Origin: Lachnospiraceae bacterium
Lineage (GTDB): Bacteria; Bacillota; Clostridia; Lachnospirales; Lachnospiraceae
Assembly (NCBI GenBank): GCA_900752065.1
Contig: CAADTT010000026.1
Span: 6,342 to 70,341 of the forward strand
Reading direction: 5' to 3'
DNA: 64,000 bases
Shown here one piece after another: positions 42,423-52,228 of this stretch. Each line of letters begins with the position of its first letter. Position 1 is the first letter of the stretch. The notes under the pieces are model-generated. The model did not search any database, was not told the DNA's origin, and was given only the letters and a program-made list of their open reading frames with translations. The position numbers and the translations under genes were made by a program.

Positions 42423-42908
42423 ATGATGGAAAGGGTAAATAAGATTCTGCAGCATCCTACATATAAAACTTGTCTCCGGCAGATTTATGAGTTGGAGGCA
42501 GGGCGTATTTTCTGCGGCCATGACATGGCACATTTTCTGGATGTGGCACGATTGGCCTATATTTTTAATTTAGAAGAGCACCTGCAGATAGAAAAAGAGC
42601 GGATCTATGCGGCCGCTCTTCTTCACGATGTAGGGAGGCATATCCAGTACCGGGAGGGGAAGCCTCACCAGGAGGCGGGTCTTCCTTTTGCGGAGGAGAT
42701 CCTGAAGGACTGTGACTTTACAGAGGAAGAACGGATGGATATTCTGGAGGCCATTGCCAGACACCGGGATGTGACGGTAAAGCAGGAGCCGACTCTGGCA
42801 GGCATCATCTACCGGGGAGATAAAACATCGAGGCACTGCTTTGGCTGTATGGCGGAGGCAGAGTGCAACTGGAGCGATGAGAAGAAAAACTTAAAAATAG
42901 ATTACTAA
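42423..42908 (+). CDS. HD-domain phosphohydrolase in the folate operon
   Basis: A 161-residue HD-superfamily protein. The metal ligands are visible as H in GHDMAHFLDVARLA (about 33-46), HD in ALLHDVGRHIQY (about 66-77), and a later conserved IARHRD. It is packed between folE and folP (gaps of 3 and 16 bases). No Nudix-type FolQ is present in the operon, so this protein is a reasonable candidate for the dihydroneopterin-triphosphate phosphohydrolase step; that is inference from position only. The tail CFGCMAEAECNW adds two cysteines. Confidence 0.82.
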   Translation: MMERVNKILQHPTYKTCLRQIYELEAGRIFCGHDMAHFLDVARLAYIFNLEEHLQIEKERIYAAALLHDVGRHIQYREGKPHQEAGLPFAEEILKDCDFTEEERMDILEAIARHRDVTVKQEPTLAGIIYRGDKTSRHCFGCMAEAECNWSDEKKNLKIDY

Positions 42909-42924
42909 AAGGAGGAGGATAGCG

Positions 42925-43734
42925 ATGAAAATAGGAAATAGAGAATTTGATTTGAAAAATAAGACATATATCATGGGAATCCTGAATGTGACGCCGGATT
43001 CCTTCTCCGACGGCGGCCGCTGGAATGACCTGGAGACGGCAAAAAGACATGTGGAGGAGATGATTGCGGAGGGAGCAGATATCATCGATATCGGCGGCGA
43101 ATCCACGAGACCGGGCTATACGGTACTGCCGGATGAGGAAGAGATCGCCCGTGTGGTGCCCTATATCGAGATGGTAAAGAAAAATTTTGATATTCCTGTT
43201 TCTGTGGACACTTATAAGGGCGGTGTGGCGAAGGCTGCCATCCAGGCGGGCGCGGACCTGGTCAATGACATCTGGGGACTGAAATGGGACGATAAGCTGG
43301 CAGGCGTGATCGCAGAGAGCGGGCTTCCCTGCTGTCTGATGCATAACAGGAAAGAGCCGGACTACCAGGATTTTATGCCGGATATGCTGGACGATCTGCG
43401 GGAGACGCTGCGCATCGCCGCAGAAGCGGGCATCGCAGAGGATAAGATCATTCTGGACCCGGGCGTGGGATTTGGAAAAACCTATGAGAATAATCTGGAG
43501 GCGATCAACCGTCTGGAGGAGATGCATAAACTGGGATATCCCATCTTGCTTGGAACTTCAAGAAAGTCCGTGATCGGTCTGACGCTTGACCTTCCTGCTT
43601 CCCAGCGGGTGGAGGGAACTCTCGTGACTACCGTATTTGGCGTGATGAAAGGAGCATCCTTCGTGCGTGTCCATGATGTAAAGGAAAATTACAGAACCGT
43701 GAAGATGACAGAGCGCATCCTGGGAAGGGGATGA
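42925..43734 (+). CDS. folP: dihydropteroate synthase
   Basis: Joins the pterin pyrophosphate to p-aminobenzoate; the sulfonamide target. The 269-residue TIM barrel has MGILNVTPDSFSDGG (15-29), DIGGESTRPG (about 53-62), SVDTYKGGVAKAA, VNDIWG, CLMHNR, DPGVGFGKT and LLGTSRKS, all standard. AGGAGG precedes the ATG. The motifs involved in sulfonamide binding show no obvious insertion. Confidence 0.96.
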   Translation: MKIGNREFDLKNKTYIMGILNVTPDSFSDGGRWNDLETAKRHVEEMIAEGADIIDIGGESTRPGYTVLPDEEEIARVVPYIEMVKKNFDIPVSVDTYKGGVAKAAIQAGADLVNDIWGLKWDDKLAGVIAESGLPCCLMHNRKEPDYQDFMPDMLDDLRETLRIAAEAGIAEDKIILDPGVGFGKTYENNLEAINRLEEMHKLGYPILLGTSRKSVIGLTLDLPASQRVEGTLVTTVFGVMKGASFVRVHDVKENYRTVKMTERILGRG

Positions 43735-43851
43735 GAGAAAGTCGCGGAATATCCCTGCGAGCCATATGGAAGGCAGTCCGCGTGTTGTTTGCAGGGATGA
43801 AATGCCGGGCTTCCTGTCCGGAATCGCATATGGGATAAGGAGATTAAAACA

Positions 43852-44688
43852 TTGGATAAGATTAAAATCAAGGATCTGGAGCTGTACTGCCGCCACGGGG
43901 TATTTCCGGAGGAGAAGGTACTGGGTCAGAAATTTCTGTTTTCCGCCGTGCTGTATCTGAGCACGAGAGCGGCGGGAAGGACGGATGAACTGGAGAAATC
44001 CGTGAATTATGGGGAAATCTGCCATTTCATCCGCGAATTTATGGAGGAGCATACCTATAAACTGCTGGAGGCGGCGCTGGAACATCTGGCGGAGGCGATC
44101 CTGCTGAAGTGGACACAGATCGAAAGTCTGACTCTGGAGGTGAAAAAGCCCTGGGCTCCGGTGGGACTGCCGCTGGATACGGTGGCGGTGGAGATCACCA
44201 GGGGATGGCATACGGCATATATTGCCCTGGGCTCGAATATGGGAGATAAGGGAGAGTATCTGCAGTGTGCAGTGGAAGCATTAAAAGAGCGGGAGGACTG
44301 CCGGGTGACAGAGGTATCTGACTTTATCAACACAGCGCCCTACGGTGTCACAGATCAGGATGAGTTTTTAAACGGCGTGCTGATGATGAAAACGCTGCTT
44401 ACACCGGAGGAGCTGCTGGAACGGCTTCACGAGATCGAGGCAGGAGCAGGAAGAGTGCGGCTCAGGCGCTGGGGGCCCAGGACGCTGGATCTGGATATCC
44501 TTTTGTATGATGATCTGGTGATAGATACGGAGGAGCTGCATATCCCGCATATCGATATGCAGAACCGGGATTTTGTGCTGGAGCCGCTCTCGCAGATCGC
44601 ACCCTGGGTGCGGCACCCGGTTTTCAATAAGACGATAAAACAGTTAGAAGGAGAATTGCATGACAGACTTAAAGGAACTGAGGGATGA
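43852..44688 (+). CDS. folBK: fused dihydroneopterin aldolase / HPPK (FolB-FolK)
   Basis: Two consecutive folate steps in one 278-residue chain. Residues 1-120 are dihydroneopterin aldolase (DLELYCRHGVFPEEKVLGQKF, YGEICHFI, LEAALEHLAEAIL, VKKPWAPVG). Residues 123-278 are 6-hydroxymethyl-dihydropterin pyrophosphokinase (YIALGSNMGDKGEYL, DFINTAPYG, FLNGVLMM, RRWGPRTLDLDILLYDD, IPHIDMQNRDFVLEPL). The start is TTG at 43852, with AAGGAG nine bases upstream; there is no in-frame ATG nearby. The stop lies 29 bases inside pheA, so the two are coupled. Confidence 0.93.
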   Translation: MDKIKIKDLELYCRHGVFPEEKVLGQKFLFSAVLYLSTRAAGRTDELEKSVNYGEICHFIREFMEEHTYKLLEAALEHLAEAILLKWTQIESLTLEVKKPWAPVGLPLDTVAVEITRGWHTAYIALGSNMGDKGEYLQCAVEALKEREDCRVTEVSDFINTAPYGVTDQDEFLNGVLMMKTLLTPEELLERLHEIEAGAGRVRLRRWGPRTLDLDILLYDDLVIDTEELHIPHIDMQNRDFVLEPLSQIAPWVRHPVFNKTIKQLEGELHDRLKGTEG

Positions 44689-45790
44689 AATAGACGTTAT
44701 TGACAGGCAGATCGTGGAGCTTTTTGAAAAGCGCATGGCAGTCAGTAAAGAGGTGGCGGAATATAAGATCAGTACAGGCAAAAAGGTGTTTGACCGTAAC
44801 CGGGAGGTTGCTAAGATTGACACGGTAAAGAGCCTGACCCATAACGAATTTAATAAACATGGAGTGGAAGAGCTGTTTCAGCAGATCATGGCTATGAGCC
44901 GCAAGCTTCAGTACCAGCTCCTGGCAGAAAACGGCGTGATCGGCAGGCTGCCCTTTATCGCTGTGGACGAGATCGAGCGCTCGAAGGTGCGGGTCGTGTT
45001 CCAGGGAGTAGAAGGAGCCTACAGCCAGGCGGCCATGAAGCAGTATTTTCAGGATGATATTACCTATTTTCATGTAGAACAGTGGAGGGATGCTATGGAG
45101 GCCATCGCAGAAGGTTCTGCGGACTTTGCTGTTCTGCCGATTGAAAATTCTACGGCGGGAAGCGTCAGTGATATGTACGACCTTCTGGTAGAATTTGAGA
45201 ATTACATCGTGGGAGAGCAGATCATCCGGTGCGAGCATAAGCTTCTGGGACTTCCGGGTGCGCAGCTTTCGGATATCCGCAGGGTATATTCTCATCAGCA
45301 GGCGCTTTCCCAGTGCAAGCCTTACCTGGAGGAGCACAGGGACTGGAAAAAGATTCCGTTGGAAAACACCGCTGTGGCGGCAAAACGTGTGGCGGAGGAG
45401 AAGGATGTGAGCCAGGCGGCCATCGCCAGCGCCTTTGCCAGCGATTATTTTGGTTTACAGGTTCTTGCGGATAAGATTTATGTGAATGAGGCGAACTCCA
45501 CCCGGTTTATTATCGTGACCAACCAGAGAATCTTCCGCAGGGATGCGGATAAGATCAGTATTTGCTTTGAACTGCCCCATATCAGCGGAAGCCTTTACAA
45601 TATGCTGTCCCATTTTATTTACAACAATGTGAACATGACAAAGATCGAGTCGCGTCCGATCACCGGGCGGAACTGGGAATACAGGTTCTTTGTGGACTTT
45701 GAGGGAAATTTAAATGACAGCTCTGTAAAGAACGCACTCCGGGGGATCCGGGAGGAAGCGATCAATATGAGGATTCTGGGAAATTACTGA
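44660..45790 (+). CDS. pheA: bifunctional chorismate mutase / prephenate dehydratase
   Basis: Converts chorismate via prephenate to phenylpyruvate for phenylalanine synthesis. Residues 1-90 form an AroQ-type chorismate mutase helix bundle (LRDEIDVIDRQIVELFEKRM, KVFDRNRE). From about 110, prephenate dehydratase: VFQGVEGAYSQAA, VLPIENSTAGSV, and the cysteine-free equivalent of the substrate loop. The last 80 residues are an ACT domain with the Phe-binding ESRP motif (KIESRPI), so feedback inhibition by Phe is expected. The start overlaps folBK by 29 bases; AGAAGGAG precedes it. No T-box leader is present, as it is inside the folate operon. Confidence 0.95.
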   Translation: MTDLKELRDEIDVIDRQIVELFEKRMAVSKEVAEYKISTGKKVFDRNREVAKIDTVKSLTHNEFNKHGVEELFQQIMAMSRKLQYQLLAENGVIGRLPFIAVDEIERSKVRVVFQGVEGAYSQAAMKQYFQDDITYFHVEQWRDAMEAIAEGSADFAVLPIENSTAGSVSDMYDLLVEFENYIVGEQIIRCEHKLLGLPGAQLSDIRRVYSHQQALSQCKPYLEEHRDWKKIPLENTAVAAKRVAEEKDVSQAAIASAFASDYFGLQVLADKIYVNEANSTRFIIVTNQRIFRRDADKISICFELPHISGSLYNMLSHFIYNNVNMTKIESRPITGRNWEYRFFVDFEGNLNDSSVKNALRGIREEAINMRILGNY

Positions 45791-45827
45791 TCATGTCAGG
45801 GCGTCTGGAAAGGGTGAGGAGAACATT

Positions 45828-47162
45828 ATGAGAAAAATGACGAAGAGAGAACAGTTGATTGTCTATCGGGATTTCGGGGAAAATTCCCTGCTGGAGAAGA
45901 TGGAGCGCGTCATGCTCTACTATGACTCGGAGTATGAGGAGGATTTCAGGTGGGAGACGGATAGCGCCTATGGAGATTACTGTGAGTGTATCCATGAGCT
46001 GATTGACCTGACGGGGAATTATGGATTTCACGGGAATCTGTGGCACGCGTATCTGACCTATCTTCTGGTAAATAATGAAAATGCGTTCAGCAAGGCGTGC
46101 GAGATCAAAGGCGCTGTGAACGGCAGCATTAATGAACTGGTGAAGCATGATTTTGCCCTGTTTCTGGAACTATATCATTATGACTTTAAACCAATGGAAG
46201 ACGCTCTCGGTATTCATTTCTATCAATTGATCTCGGATTATAAAAATGTGAACGAGGACAGCAAGGTTTTCAACCGCCGCATCCGCGACCGTATCTGTGA
46301 ACTGAGCGGGAAGCTTGGCAGGGCGCAGAACACAGAGGAATTCATGGAGGATATGGTAGCCTTTTATAAGGATTTCGGGGTAGGAAAGCTGGGGCTTCAC
46401 AAGGCGTTCCGCATCGCCCATACAGAGGAAGGCGTACAGATCGTCCCGATCACGAATATCACCCACGTTCATCTGGATGACCTGGTGGGCTATGAGATCG
46501 CGAAGAAGAAACTGATCGATAACACGGAGGCATTTATTCATGGAAGAAAGGCAAACAACTGTCTGCTGTTCGGAGATGCGGGAACGGGAAAATCCTCCAG
46601 CATCAAGGGAATCCTGAATCAGTATTATGATCAGGGACTCCGGATCATAGAAGTCTATAAGCATCAGTTTCAGGATCTGAATGATGTGATCGCACAGATA
46701 AAAAACAGAAATTACCGTTTTATTATTTATATGGATGATTTATCTTTTGAAGAATTTGAGATAGAATATAAGTATCTGAAAGCTGTGATCGAGGGCGGGC
46801 TGGAAAAGAAGCCGGAAAACATATTGATCTATGCGACTTCAAACAGGCGTCATCTGATCAAGGAGGAATTTGCCGATAAGGAGGGGCGCAGGGATTCCCT
46901 TCATTCATCGGATACGGTACAGGAAAAGCTGTCGCTGGTATCACGGTTCGGCGTACAGATATTCTTCTGCGCTCCAAATAAGAAGGAGTATCAGAATATC
47001 GTAAAGGTACTGGCCGACCGGTACGGTGTGGCGATGCCGGAAGAGGAGCTTCTTCTGGAAGCGAATAAGTGGGAGCTGAGCCACGGAGGGCTCTCCGGGC
47101 GGAGCGCCCAGCAGTTTATCGATTATCTGCTGGGAAGCCGTCTGGAGCTTCTGAACAGATAA
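45828..47162 (+). CDS. DUF815-type AAA ATPase
   Basis: A 444-residue ATPase of the DUF815 group. The last 240 residues hold the AAA module: Walker A LLFGDAGTGKSS (about 242-253), Walker B FIIYMDDLSFEE (about 302-313), and sensor 1 ILIYATSNRRHL (about 334-345), ending in a helical lid GGLSGRSAQQFIDYLL. The N-terminal 200 residues are helical and not recognised. Function is unknown. It precedes a Ppx/GppA-like gene by 20 bases and is probably in one transcript with it. Confidence 0.85.
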   Translation: MRKMTKREQLIVYRDFGENSLLEKMERVMLYYDSEYEEDFRWETDSAYGDYCECIHELIDLTGNYGFHGNLWHAYLTYLLVNNENAFSKACEIKGAVNGSINELVKHDFALFLELYHYDFKPMEDALGIHFYQLISDYKNVNEDSKVFNRRIRDRICELSGKLGRAQNTEEFMEDMVAFYKDFGVGKLGLHKAFRIAHTEEGVQIVPITNITHVHLDDLVGYEIAKKKLIDNTEAFIHGRKANNCLLFGDAGTGKSSSIKGILNQYYDQGLRIIEVYKHQFQDLNDVIAQIKNRNYRFIIYMDDLSFEEFEIEYKYLKAVIEGGLEKKPENILIYATSNRRHLIKEEFADKEGRRDSLHSSDTVQEKLSLVSRFGVQIFFCAPNKKEYQNIVKVLADRYGVAMPEEELLLEANKWELSHGGLSGRSAQQFIDYLLGSRLELLNR

Positions 47163-47182
47163 AAAACAGAGGGAGGGATTTC

Positions 47183-48703
47183 ATGCAGTACAAGATGTTT
47201 GCGGCCATCGACATAGGTTCCTATGAGGTAGGAATGAAGATTTATGAGCTGTCGCGTTCTAAGGGAATGAAGGAAATAGACAGTGTCACGCATCGTCTGG
47301 AGCTTGGAAAGGAAGCGTATGCGGCTGGCAAGATCAGCGTGGAAAAAATCGAAAGCCTGTGCAAACTGCTCCAGTCGTTTAAGACGATCATGGCAGGTTA
47401 TAAGGTGGATGCGTACCGCGCCTGCGGCACCAGCGCCATGCGTGAGACGAAAAACAGAGTGATCATTCAGGATTATCTGGAAAAAAAGACAGGACTGAAG
47501 ATAGAGATTTTAAGTAATTCGGAGCAGAGGTTCCTGGATTATAAGTCCATAGCCTCCAGTGAGAATGAATTTAATAAGATCATCCAGAAGGGGACAGCGA
47601 TCGTTGACGTAGGAGGAGGGAGTGTCCAGATCTCACTTTTTGACAAGGACCGTCTGATCAGCACCCAGAATATCCGGATCGGAAATCTGAGGATCCGGGA
47701 AAGGCTTTCCTCTTTTGAAAAAAATGTGACCCATATCGAGCGTGTGATCGAAGAGATGGTAAGCAGCGATCTGGTAAGCTACAAGAAGATGTATCTGAAA
47801 GAGAGGGAGATCAAGAATCTGATCGTAGTAGGAGACAATTTCTGTGATGTGGCCAAGGTGCCGTCTATGACCAGCGAGGAATTCCGAAAGCTGTATGAGC
47901 TCGTCACAGAGTATTCCATCGATGAAGCGGCAGAAAAGCTGGATGTCCATGCGGAAAGCATTTACATGCTGATTCCTTCTCTTGTGATCCATAAATGGTT
48001 TATTGATGAATGCGGTGTGGAGACCGTGTGGATTCCCGGATTGGACCTAAGCGACGGCATGGCATATGAATACGGCCAGCGGAATAAAATCATCAAGTCC
48101 GGACATGATTTTGACGGCGATATCATCGCTTCCGCCAGAAATATCGCAAAGAGGTATGTGTGTGAAAAGACACATATCAAAGCGCTGGAGGAGCTTTCTC
48201 TTGAGATTTTTGATAAGACGAAAAAGCTTCATGGCATGGGAGGAAGAGAACGGCTCCTGCTTCAGATCGCGGCAATCCTTCATAGCTGCGGCAAATATAT
48301 CAGCCTTTCTGATGTGGCAGAATGCTCTTACCGTATCATTATGGCGACGGAAATCATCGGTTTGTCCCGGCAGGAGCGGGAGGTCATAGCAAATATTGTC
48401 CGTTATAACACGCAGGAATTCCATTACTACGAAAAGGTGGAAAGCGGTGCCGGCATCACGCAAGAAGATTATCTTACAGTGGCGAAGCTGACGGCGATCC
48501 TGCGGGTAGCAAATGCGCTGGACCGCAGCCATAAGCAGAAGTTTAAAAACGCGCGGATATCCCTGAAGGATGATGAGCTTATCATCACGGCGGACACGGC
48601 GGAGGACATTTCTCTGGAGAAAGGGCTGTTTGGCGATAAGGCAGATTTCTTCCAGGAAGTATTCAGCGTCCGTCCGGTTATCAAAAAGAAGAAAGTACGA
48701 TAA
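47183..48703 (+). CDS. ppx: Ppx/GppA-family phosphatase (exopolyphosphatase-like)
   Basis: ASKHA-fold phosphatase that removes terminal phosphates from polyphosphate or (p)ppGpp. Start ATG 47183 with GGGAGGG six bases upstream gives 506 residues; the longer open frame from 47069 lies inside the previous gene. N-terminal motifs are FAAIDIGSYEVGMKIYE, RACGTSAMRE and IVDVGGGSVQISLF. The C-terminal 200 residues are an HD-like domain (LLQIAAILHSCGKYI, RVANALDRSHKQK). The ppk gene follows after 14 bases, so synthesis and breakdown of polyphosphate are encoded together. Confidence 0.92.
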   Translation: MQYKMFAAIDIGSYEVGMKIYELSRSKGMKEIDSVTHRLELGKEAYAAGKISVEKIESLCKLLQSFKTIMAGYKVDAYRACGTSAMRETKNRVIIQDYLEKKTGLKIEILSNSEQRFLDYKSIASSENEFNKIIQKGTAIVDVGGGSVQISLFDKDRLISTQNIRIGNLRIRERLSSFEKNVTHIERVIEEMVSSDLVSYKKMYLKEREIKNLIVVGDNFCDVAKVPSMTSEEFRKLYELVTEYSIDEAAEKLDVHAESIYMLIPSLVIHKWFIDECGVETVWIPGLDLSDGMAYEYGQRNKIIKSGHDFDGDIIASARNIAKRYVCEKTHIKALEELSLEIFDKTKKLHGMGGRERLLLQIAAILHSCGKYISLSDVAECSYRIIMATEIIGLSRQEREVIANIVRYNTQEFHYYEKVESGAGITQEDYLTVAKLTAILRVANALDRSHKQKFKNARISLKDDELIITADTAEDISLEKGLFGDKADFFQEVFSVRPVIKKKKVR

Positions 48704-48717
48704 GGAGGCAGGAGATT

Positions 48718-50844
48718 ATGGAAAAAACAGATTTTTGGAAATCCGAATATTACAGAAACAGGGAGCTGAGCTGGCTGAGTTTTGATGAGCGTGTGCTGAA
48801 TGAAGCCAGAGACAAGTCGCTTCCGCTTTTTGAAAGACTGAAATTCCTGAGCATCACTGCTTCGAATCTGGACGAATTTTTTATGATACGTGTAGCGTCT
48901 TTAAAGGATATGGTTCATGCGAAGTATATGAAAAAGGATATCGCAGGGCTGAATGCGGCGGAGCAGTTGGAGCTGATCTTAAAGGCCACGCATGAGCTGG
49001 TCAATCTTCAGTATTCCACTTATAACCGTTCCCTGCTCCCGGCGCTGAAGCAGCAGGGGATGAAGGTAGTGACCCAGCATGAAAATCTTTCAAAGGAGCA
49101 GAAGGCTTTTGTAGATAAATATTTTGAGGAGAATGTCTATCCGGTGCTGACGCCCATGGCGGTGGATTCTTCCAGACCATTTCCGCTGATCCGAAACAAA
49201 TCCCTGAACATCGGCGCGCTGATCCTGGAAAAGGGCGAGGAGGACGCATATGATTTTGCTACGGTTCAGGTGCCGTCTGTCCTTCCGAGGATCATCGAAC
49301 TTCCCGCAGGAAAAGACGGGGAGCGGAGGGCAATCCTGCTGGAAGAGGTCATTGAGCGGAACATCGGAAAGCTTTTCCTGAATTATGATGTGATTTGCGC
49401 CCATCCGTACCGGATCATGAGAAATGCCGACCTGACGATCGATGAGGATGAGGCGGCCGATCTGCTGAAAGAGATCCAGAAGCAGCTCAAAAAGCGTCAA
49501 TGGGGAGAAGTCATCCGTCTGGAAGTGGAAGAGGGCATGGATGAACGTCTGCTGAAGGTGCTGAAAAAGGAATTTGAAATTAAGGAGCTGGATATTTTCC
49601 GCATCAATGGGCCTCTTGATCTGACTTTCCTGATGAAAATGTACGGGATGGAGGGATTTGACGAGTATAAAACGCCGAAGTATCAGCCGCAGCCTGTTCC
49701 GGCCATGATGACAGACGAGGATATCTTCACCCAGATCCGGAATGGTGATATCCTGCTGCACCATCCGTATATGACCTTTGATCCGGTGGTGAATTTCGTA
49801 AAACAGGCGGCAAAAGACCCGAATGTCCTGGCAATCAAGCAGACGCTGTACCGTGTCAGCGGAAACTCCCCGATCATTGCGGCACTGGCACAGGCCGCAG
49901 AGAACGGCAAGCAGGTGTCGGTACTCGTGGAGCTGAAGGCACGTTTTGATGAAGAAAATAATATCATCTGGGCGAAGATGCTGGAGAAGGCAGGCTGTCA
50001 CGTGATCTACGGTCTGAAGGGATTGAAGACCCACAGCAAGATCACGCTGGTGGTAAGGAGAGAAGATGACGGCATCCGCCGTTATGTACACCTGGGAACA
50101 GGAAATTATAATGATTCTACGGCGAAACTTTATACGGACTGCGGCCTTTTGACCTGTGCGGAGCCGATCGGAGAGGACGCTACCGCCGTATTTAACATGC
50201 TTTCCGGATATTCTGAGCCGAAGAGCTGGAATAAGCTGATCGTGGCGCCAATCTGGCTGAGAAAGCGCTTCTTAAAGCTCATAGGAAGAGAGACAAGAAA
50301 TGCCAGGGAGGGAAAGCCGGCGCACATCATCGCAAAGATGAACTCTCTGTGTGATAAGGAAATCATAGCAGCTCTCTATGAAGCCAGCGCCGCCGGAGTA
50401 AAGATCGAGCTGATCATCCGGGGAATCTGCTGCCTGAAAGTGGGGATTCCGGGAATCAGTGAAAATATTACGGTGCGTTCTATCGTTGGAAATTTTCTGG
50501 AGCATGCCCGGATCTTCTATTTCCTGAATGACGGAAAGGAAGAGATTTATATGGGCAGCGCGGACTGGATGCCGAGAAATCTGGATAAGCGTGTGGAGAT
50601 CCTCTTCCCGGTAGAGTGCGAGAACCTGAAGAAGGAAGCGCGCCATATCCTGAATATACAGCTTGCGGACAATGTGAAGGCATCGGTACTTCAGAAGGAC
50701 GGCACGTATGAAAAGATTGATAAAAGAGGAAAGGTGCTGATCTGCGCTCAGGATTTCTTCTGCCAGGAGGCAGTAGAGAGAGCTGCAAAGCCGGAGGAGC
50801 ATGAGGTAGACCGGGTGTTTATTCCGGCGGAGCATGTAGAGTAG
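48718..50844 (+). CDS. ppk1: polyphosphate kinase 1
   Basis: Reversible ATP-dependent polyphosphate polymerase. The 708-residue protein has the N-domain start YYRNRELSWLSFDERVLNEA, the head domain, and two phospholipase-D-like catalytic domains: LKGLKTHSKITLVVRRE, holding the autophosphorylated His (about 435-450), RYVHLGTGNYND, and in the second domain EHARIFYFLNDG with YMGSADWMPRNLDKRVE. GGAGG precedes the ATG; a stem-loop follows. Confidence 0.96.
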   Translation: MEKTDFWKSEYYRNRELSWLSFDERVLNEARDKSLPLFERLKFLSITASNLDEFFMIRVASLKDMVHAKYMKKDIAGLNAAEQLELILKATHELVNLQYSTYNRSLLPALKQQGMKVVTQHENLSKEQKAFVDKYFEENVYPVLTPMAVDSSRPFPLIRNKSLNIGALILEKGEEDAYDFATVQVPSVLPRIIELPAGKDGERRAILLEEVIERNIGKLFLNYDVICAHPYRIMRNADLTIDEDEAADLLKEIQKQLKKRQWGEVIRLEVEEGMDERLLKVLKKEFEIKELDIFRINGPLDLTFLMKMYGMEGFDEYKTPKYQPQPVPAMMTDEDIFTQIRNGDILLHHPYMTFDPVVNFVKQAAKDPNVLAIKQTLYRVSGNSPIIAALAQAAENGKQVSVLVELKARFDEENNIIWAKMLEKAGCHVIYGLKGLKTHSKITLVVRREDDGIRRYVHLGTGNYNDSTAKLYTDCGLLTCAEPIGEDATAVFNMLSGYSEPKSWNKLIVAPIWLRKRFLKLIGRETRNAREGKPAHIIAKMNSLCDKEIIAALYEASAAGVKIELIIRGICCLKVGIPGISENITVRSIVGNFLEHARIFYFLNDGKEEIYMGSADWMPRNLDKRVEILFPVECENLKKEARHILNIQLADNVKASVLQKDGTYEKIDKRGKVLICAQDFFCQEAVERAAKPEEHEVDRVFIPAEHVE

Positions 50845-50862
50845 GGAGCAGTTAAGGGATTC

Positions 50863-50889
50863 ATGCCCCGCAGCCAGGCTGCGGGGCAT
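50863..50889 (+). terminator. stem-loop after ppk1
   Basis: A perfect 11-bp stem ATGCCCCGCAG/CTGCGGGGCAT around CCAGG, 19 bases after the stop. It is followed by TTGACTCTT, a weak T tract. Confidence 0.65.
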
Positions 50890-50929
50890 TTGACTCTTGC
50901 GGCGGATCACATACAAAGGAGAAGGTTAT

Positions 50930-52228
50930 ATGAGATACACGGGTTATGAACTGCTGTGGCTGTTTTTCATTTATTCCTTTCTGGGGTGGAGTATAGAGAC
51001 GGCTGCAGCGTCCGGAAGGAAAAGAGAATTTGTCAACAGAGGATTTTTTACAGGGCCTGTGTGTTTTATTTACGGGACTTCTGCCATTTTGATGACAATA
51101 ACCCTGGGTGACCTCCGGGAAAATCCGGTCTTTCTGTTTCTGGGGTGTGCACTTCAGGCGACGCTTTTAGAGTGGATCGCGGGAAAGACGCTGGAGAGGA
51201 TAAACCATCACAAATGGTGGGATTATTCCAGCCGCAGATGGAACTTTGACGGTTATATCTGCCTGTCCTATTCACTGCTGTGGGGAGCTCTGGGCGTCCT
51301 TGCGATCTGCTATGGAAATGAGATTATTGCCGTGCTTTTCCGGCTGATGCCGGGCATGGCAGGAAAACTGGCGATCTGGATTCTGGCAGGGACCGCTCTT
51401 CTGGACAGCGTGGCGTCTTTTGCGGCGCTTTTCCATTTGCAGAAAAGGATACCGACGGTGTGCAGGTTTGACACGCAGCTCGGCATGTGGACACACCGCC
51501 TTAGGGTCTGGATCATCAGCCACACAAAGAGCCGAATGGTGAAGGCATATCCGGGCATTGCCAGAGAAGCCAGGATCGAGGAGCGTCAGGGGCATTTTGC
51601 CGAGGGATGCGGATTTTATAAGCTGTTCTGGCTTTTCTTTATCGGCGCCTTTTTGGGAGATATTGTGGAGACCCTGTTCTGCCGTTACTCTATGGGAAGG
51701 TGGATGAGCCGTAGCAGTCTGGTATGGGGAGAATTCAGCGTGGTCTGGGGATTTGCTATTGTTCTGGCGACAGCGCTGCTTCACAAGGATAAGGATAAAT
51801 CCGATGCTGTTCTTTTTGGCATAGGAACTTTTTGGGGAGGCGTGTATGAGTACGCCTGCAGTGTGTTTACAGAGCTTGTCTTCGGAAAGGTTTTTTGGGA
51901 TTACAGTAAGATTCCTTTTAATCTGGGAGGAAGGATCAACCTTCTGTTCTGCTTTTTCTGGGGAATCGCCGCTGTCGTCTGGATCAAGCTTTTATATCCA
52001 AAAATTTCAGGATGGATCGAAAAGATCCCGCAGACAGCGGGAAAGGCAATGTCCTGGCTGATGATCCTGTTTATGATCACAAATATAGCGGTTTCCGCCC
52101 TTGCATTGGTCCGTTATGACACAAGAAGTCACGGGCAGGCGGCAAGGTATAAATGGGAAAGAGTCATGGATGAGAGCTTTGACGATGCCCGGATGGAGAA
52201 AAAGTATCCCAGTGCAAAGCCGCGGTGA
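50930..52228 (+). CDS. CmpB-type putative ABC transporter permease (tandem duplicate)
   Basis: Integral membrane protein of 432 residues; start ATG 50930 with AAAGGAG 6 bases upstream. It contains two copies of the CmpB (putative ABC transporter permease) domain: residues about 5-150 (LLWLFFIYSFLGWSIETA, GFFTGPVCFIYG, EWIAGKTLERI, WWDYSSRRWNFDGYICL) and about 225-375 (LFWLFFIGAFLGDIVET, LVWGEFSVVWGF, VFGKVFWDYSKIPFNLGGRINL). No ATPase partner is near, and transport is not proven for the family. About ten membrane segments. A terminator follows after about 100 bases. Confidence 0.85.
   Translation: MRYTGYELLWLFFIYSFLGWSIETAAASGRKREFVNRGFFTGPVCFIYGTSAILMTITLGDLRENPVFLFLGCALQATLLEWIAGKTLERINHHKWWDYSSRRWNFDGYICLSYSLLWGALGVLAICYGNEIIAVLFRLMPGMAGKLAIWILAGTALLDSVASFAALFHLQKRIPTVCRFDTQLGMWTHRLRVWIISHTKSRMVKAYPGIAREARIEERQGHFAEGCGFYKLFWLFFIGAFLGDIVETLFCRYSMGRWMSRSSLVWGEFSVVWGFAIVLATALLHKDKDKSDAVLFGIGTFWGGVYEYACSVFTELVFGKVFWDYSKIPFNLGGRINLLFCFFWGIAAVVWIKLLYPKISGWIEKIPQTAGKAMSWLMILFMITNIAVSALALVRYDTRSHGQAARYKWERVMDESFDDARMEKKYPSAKPR

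Noticed and set aside
47069..47182. Longer N-terminus for the Ppx/GppA-like protein
   Set aside because: It would lie inside the DUF815 gene and encodes an Arg/Ala-rich stretch; the ATG at 47183 has a strong ribosome site directly before the conserved IDIGSYE.
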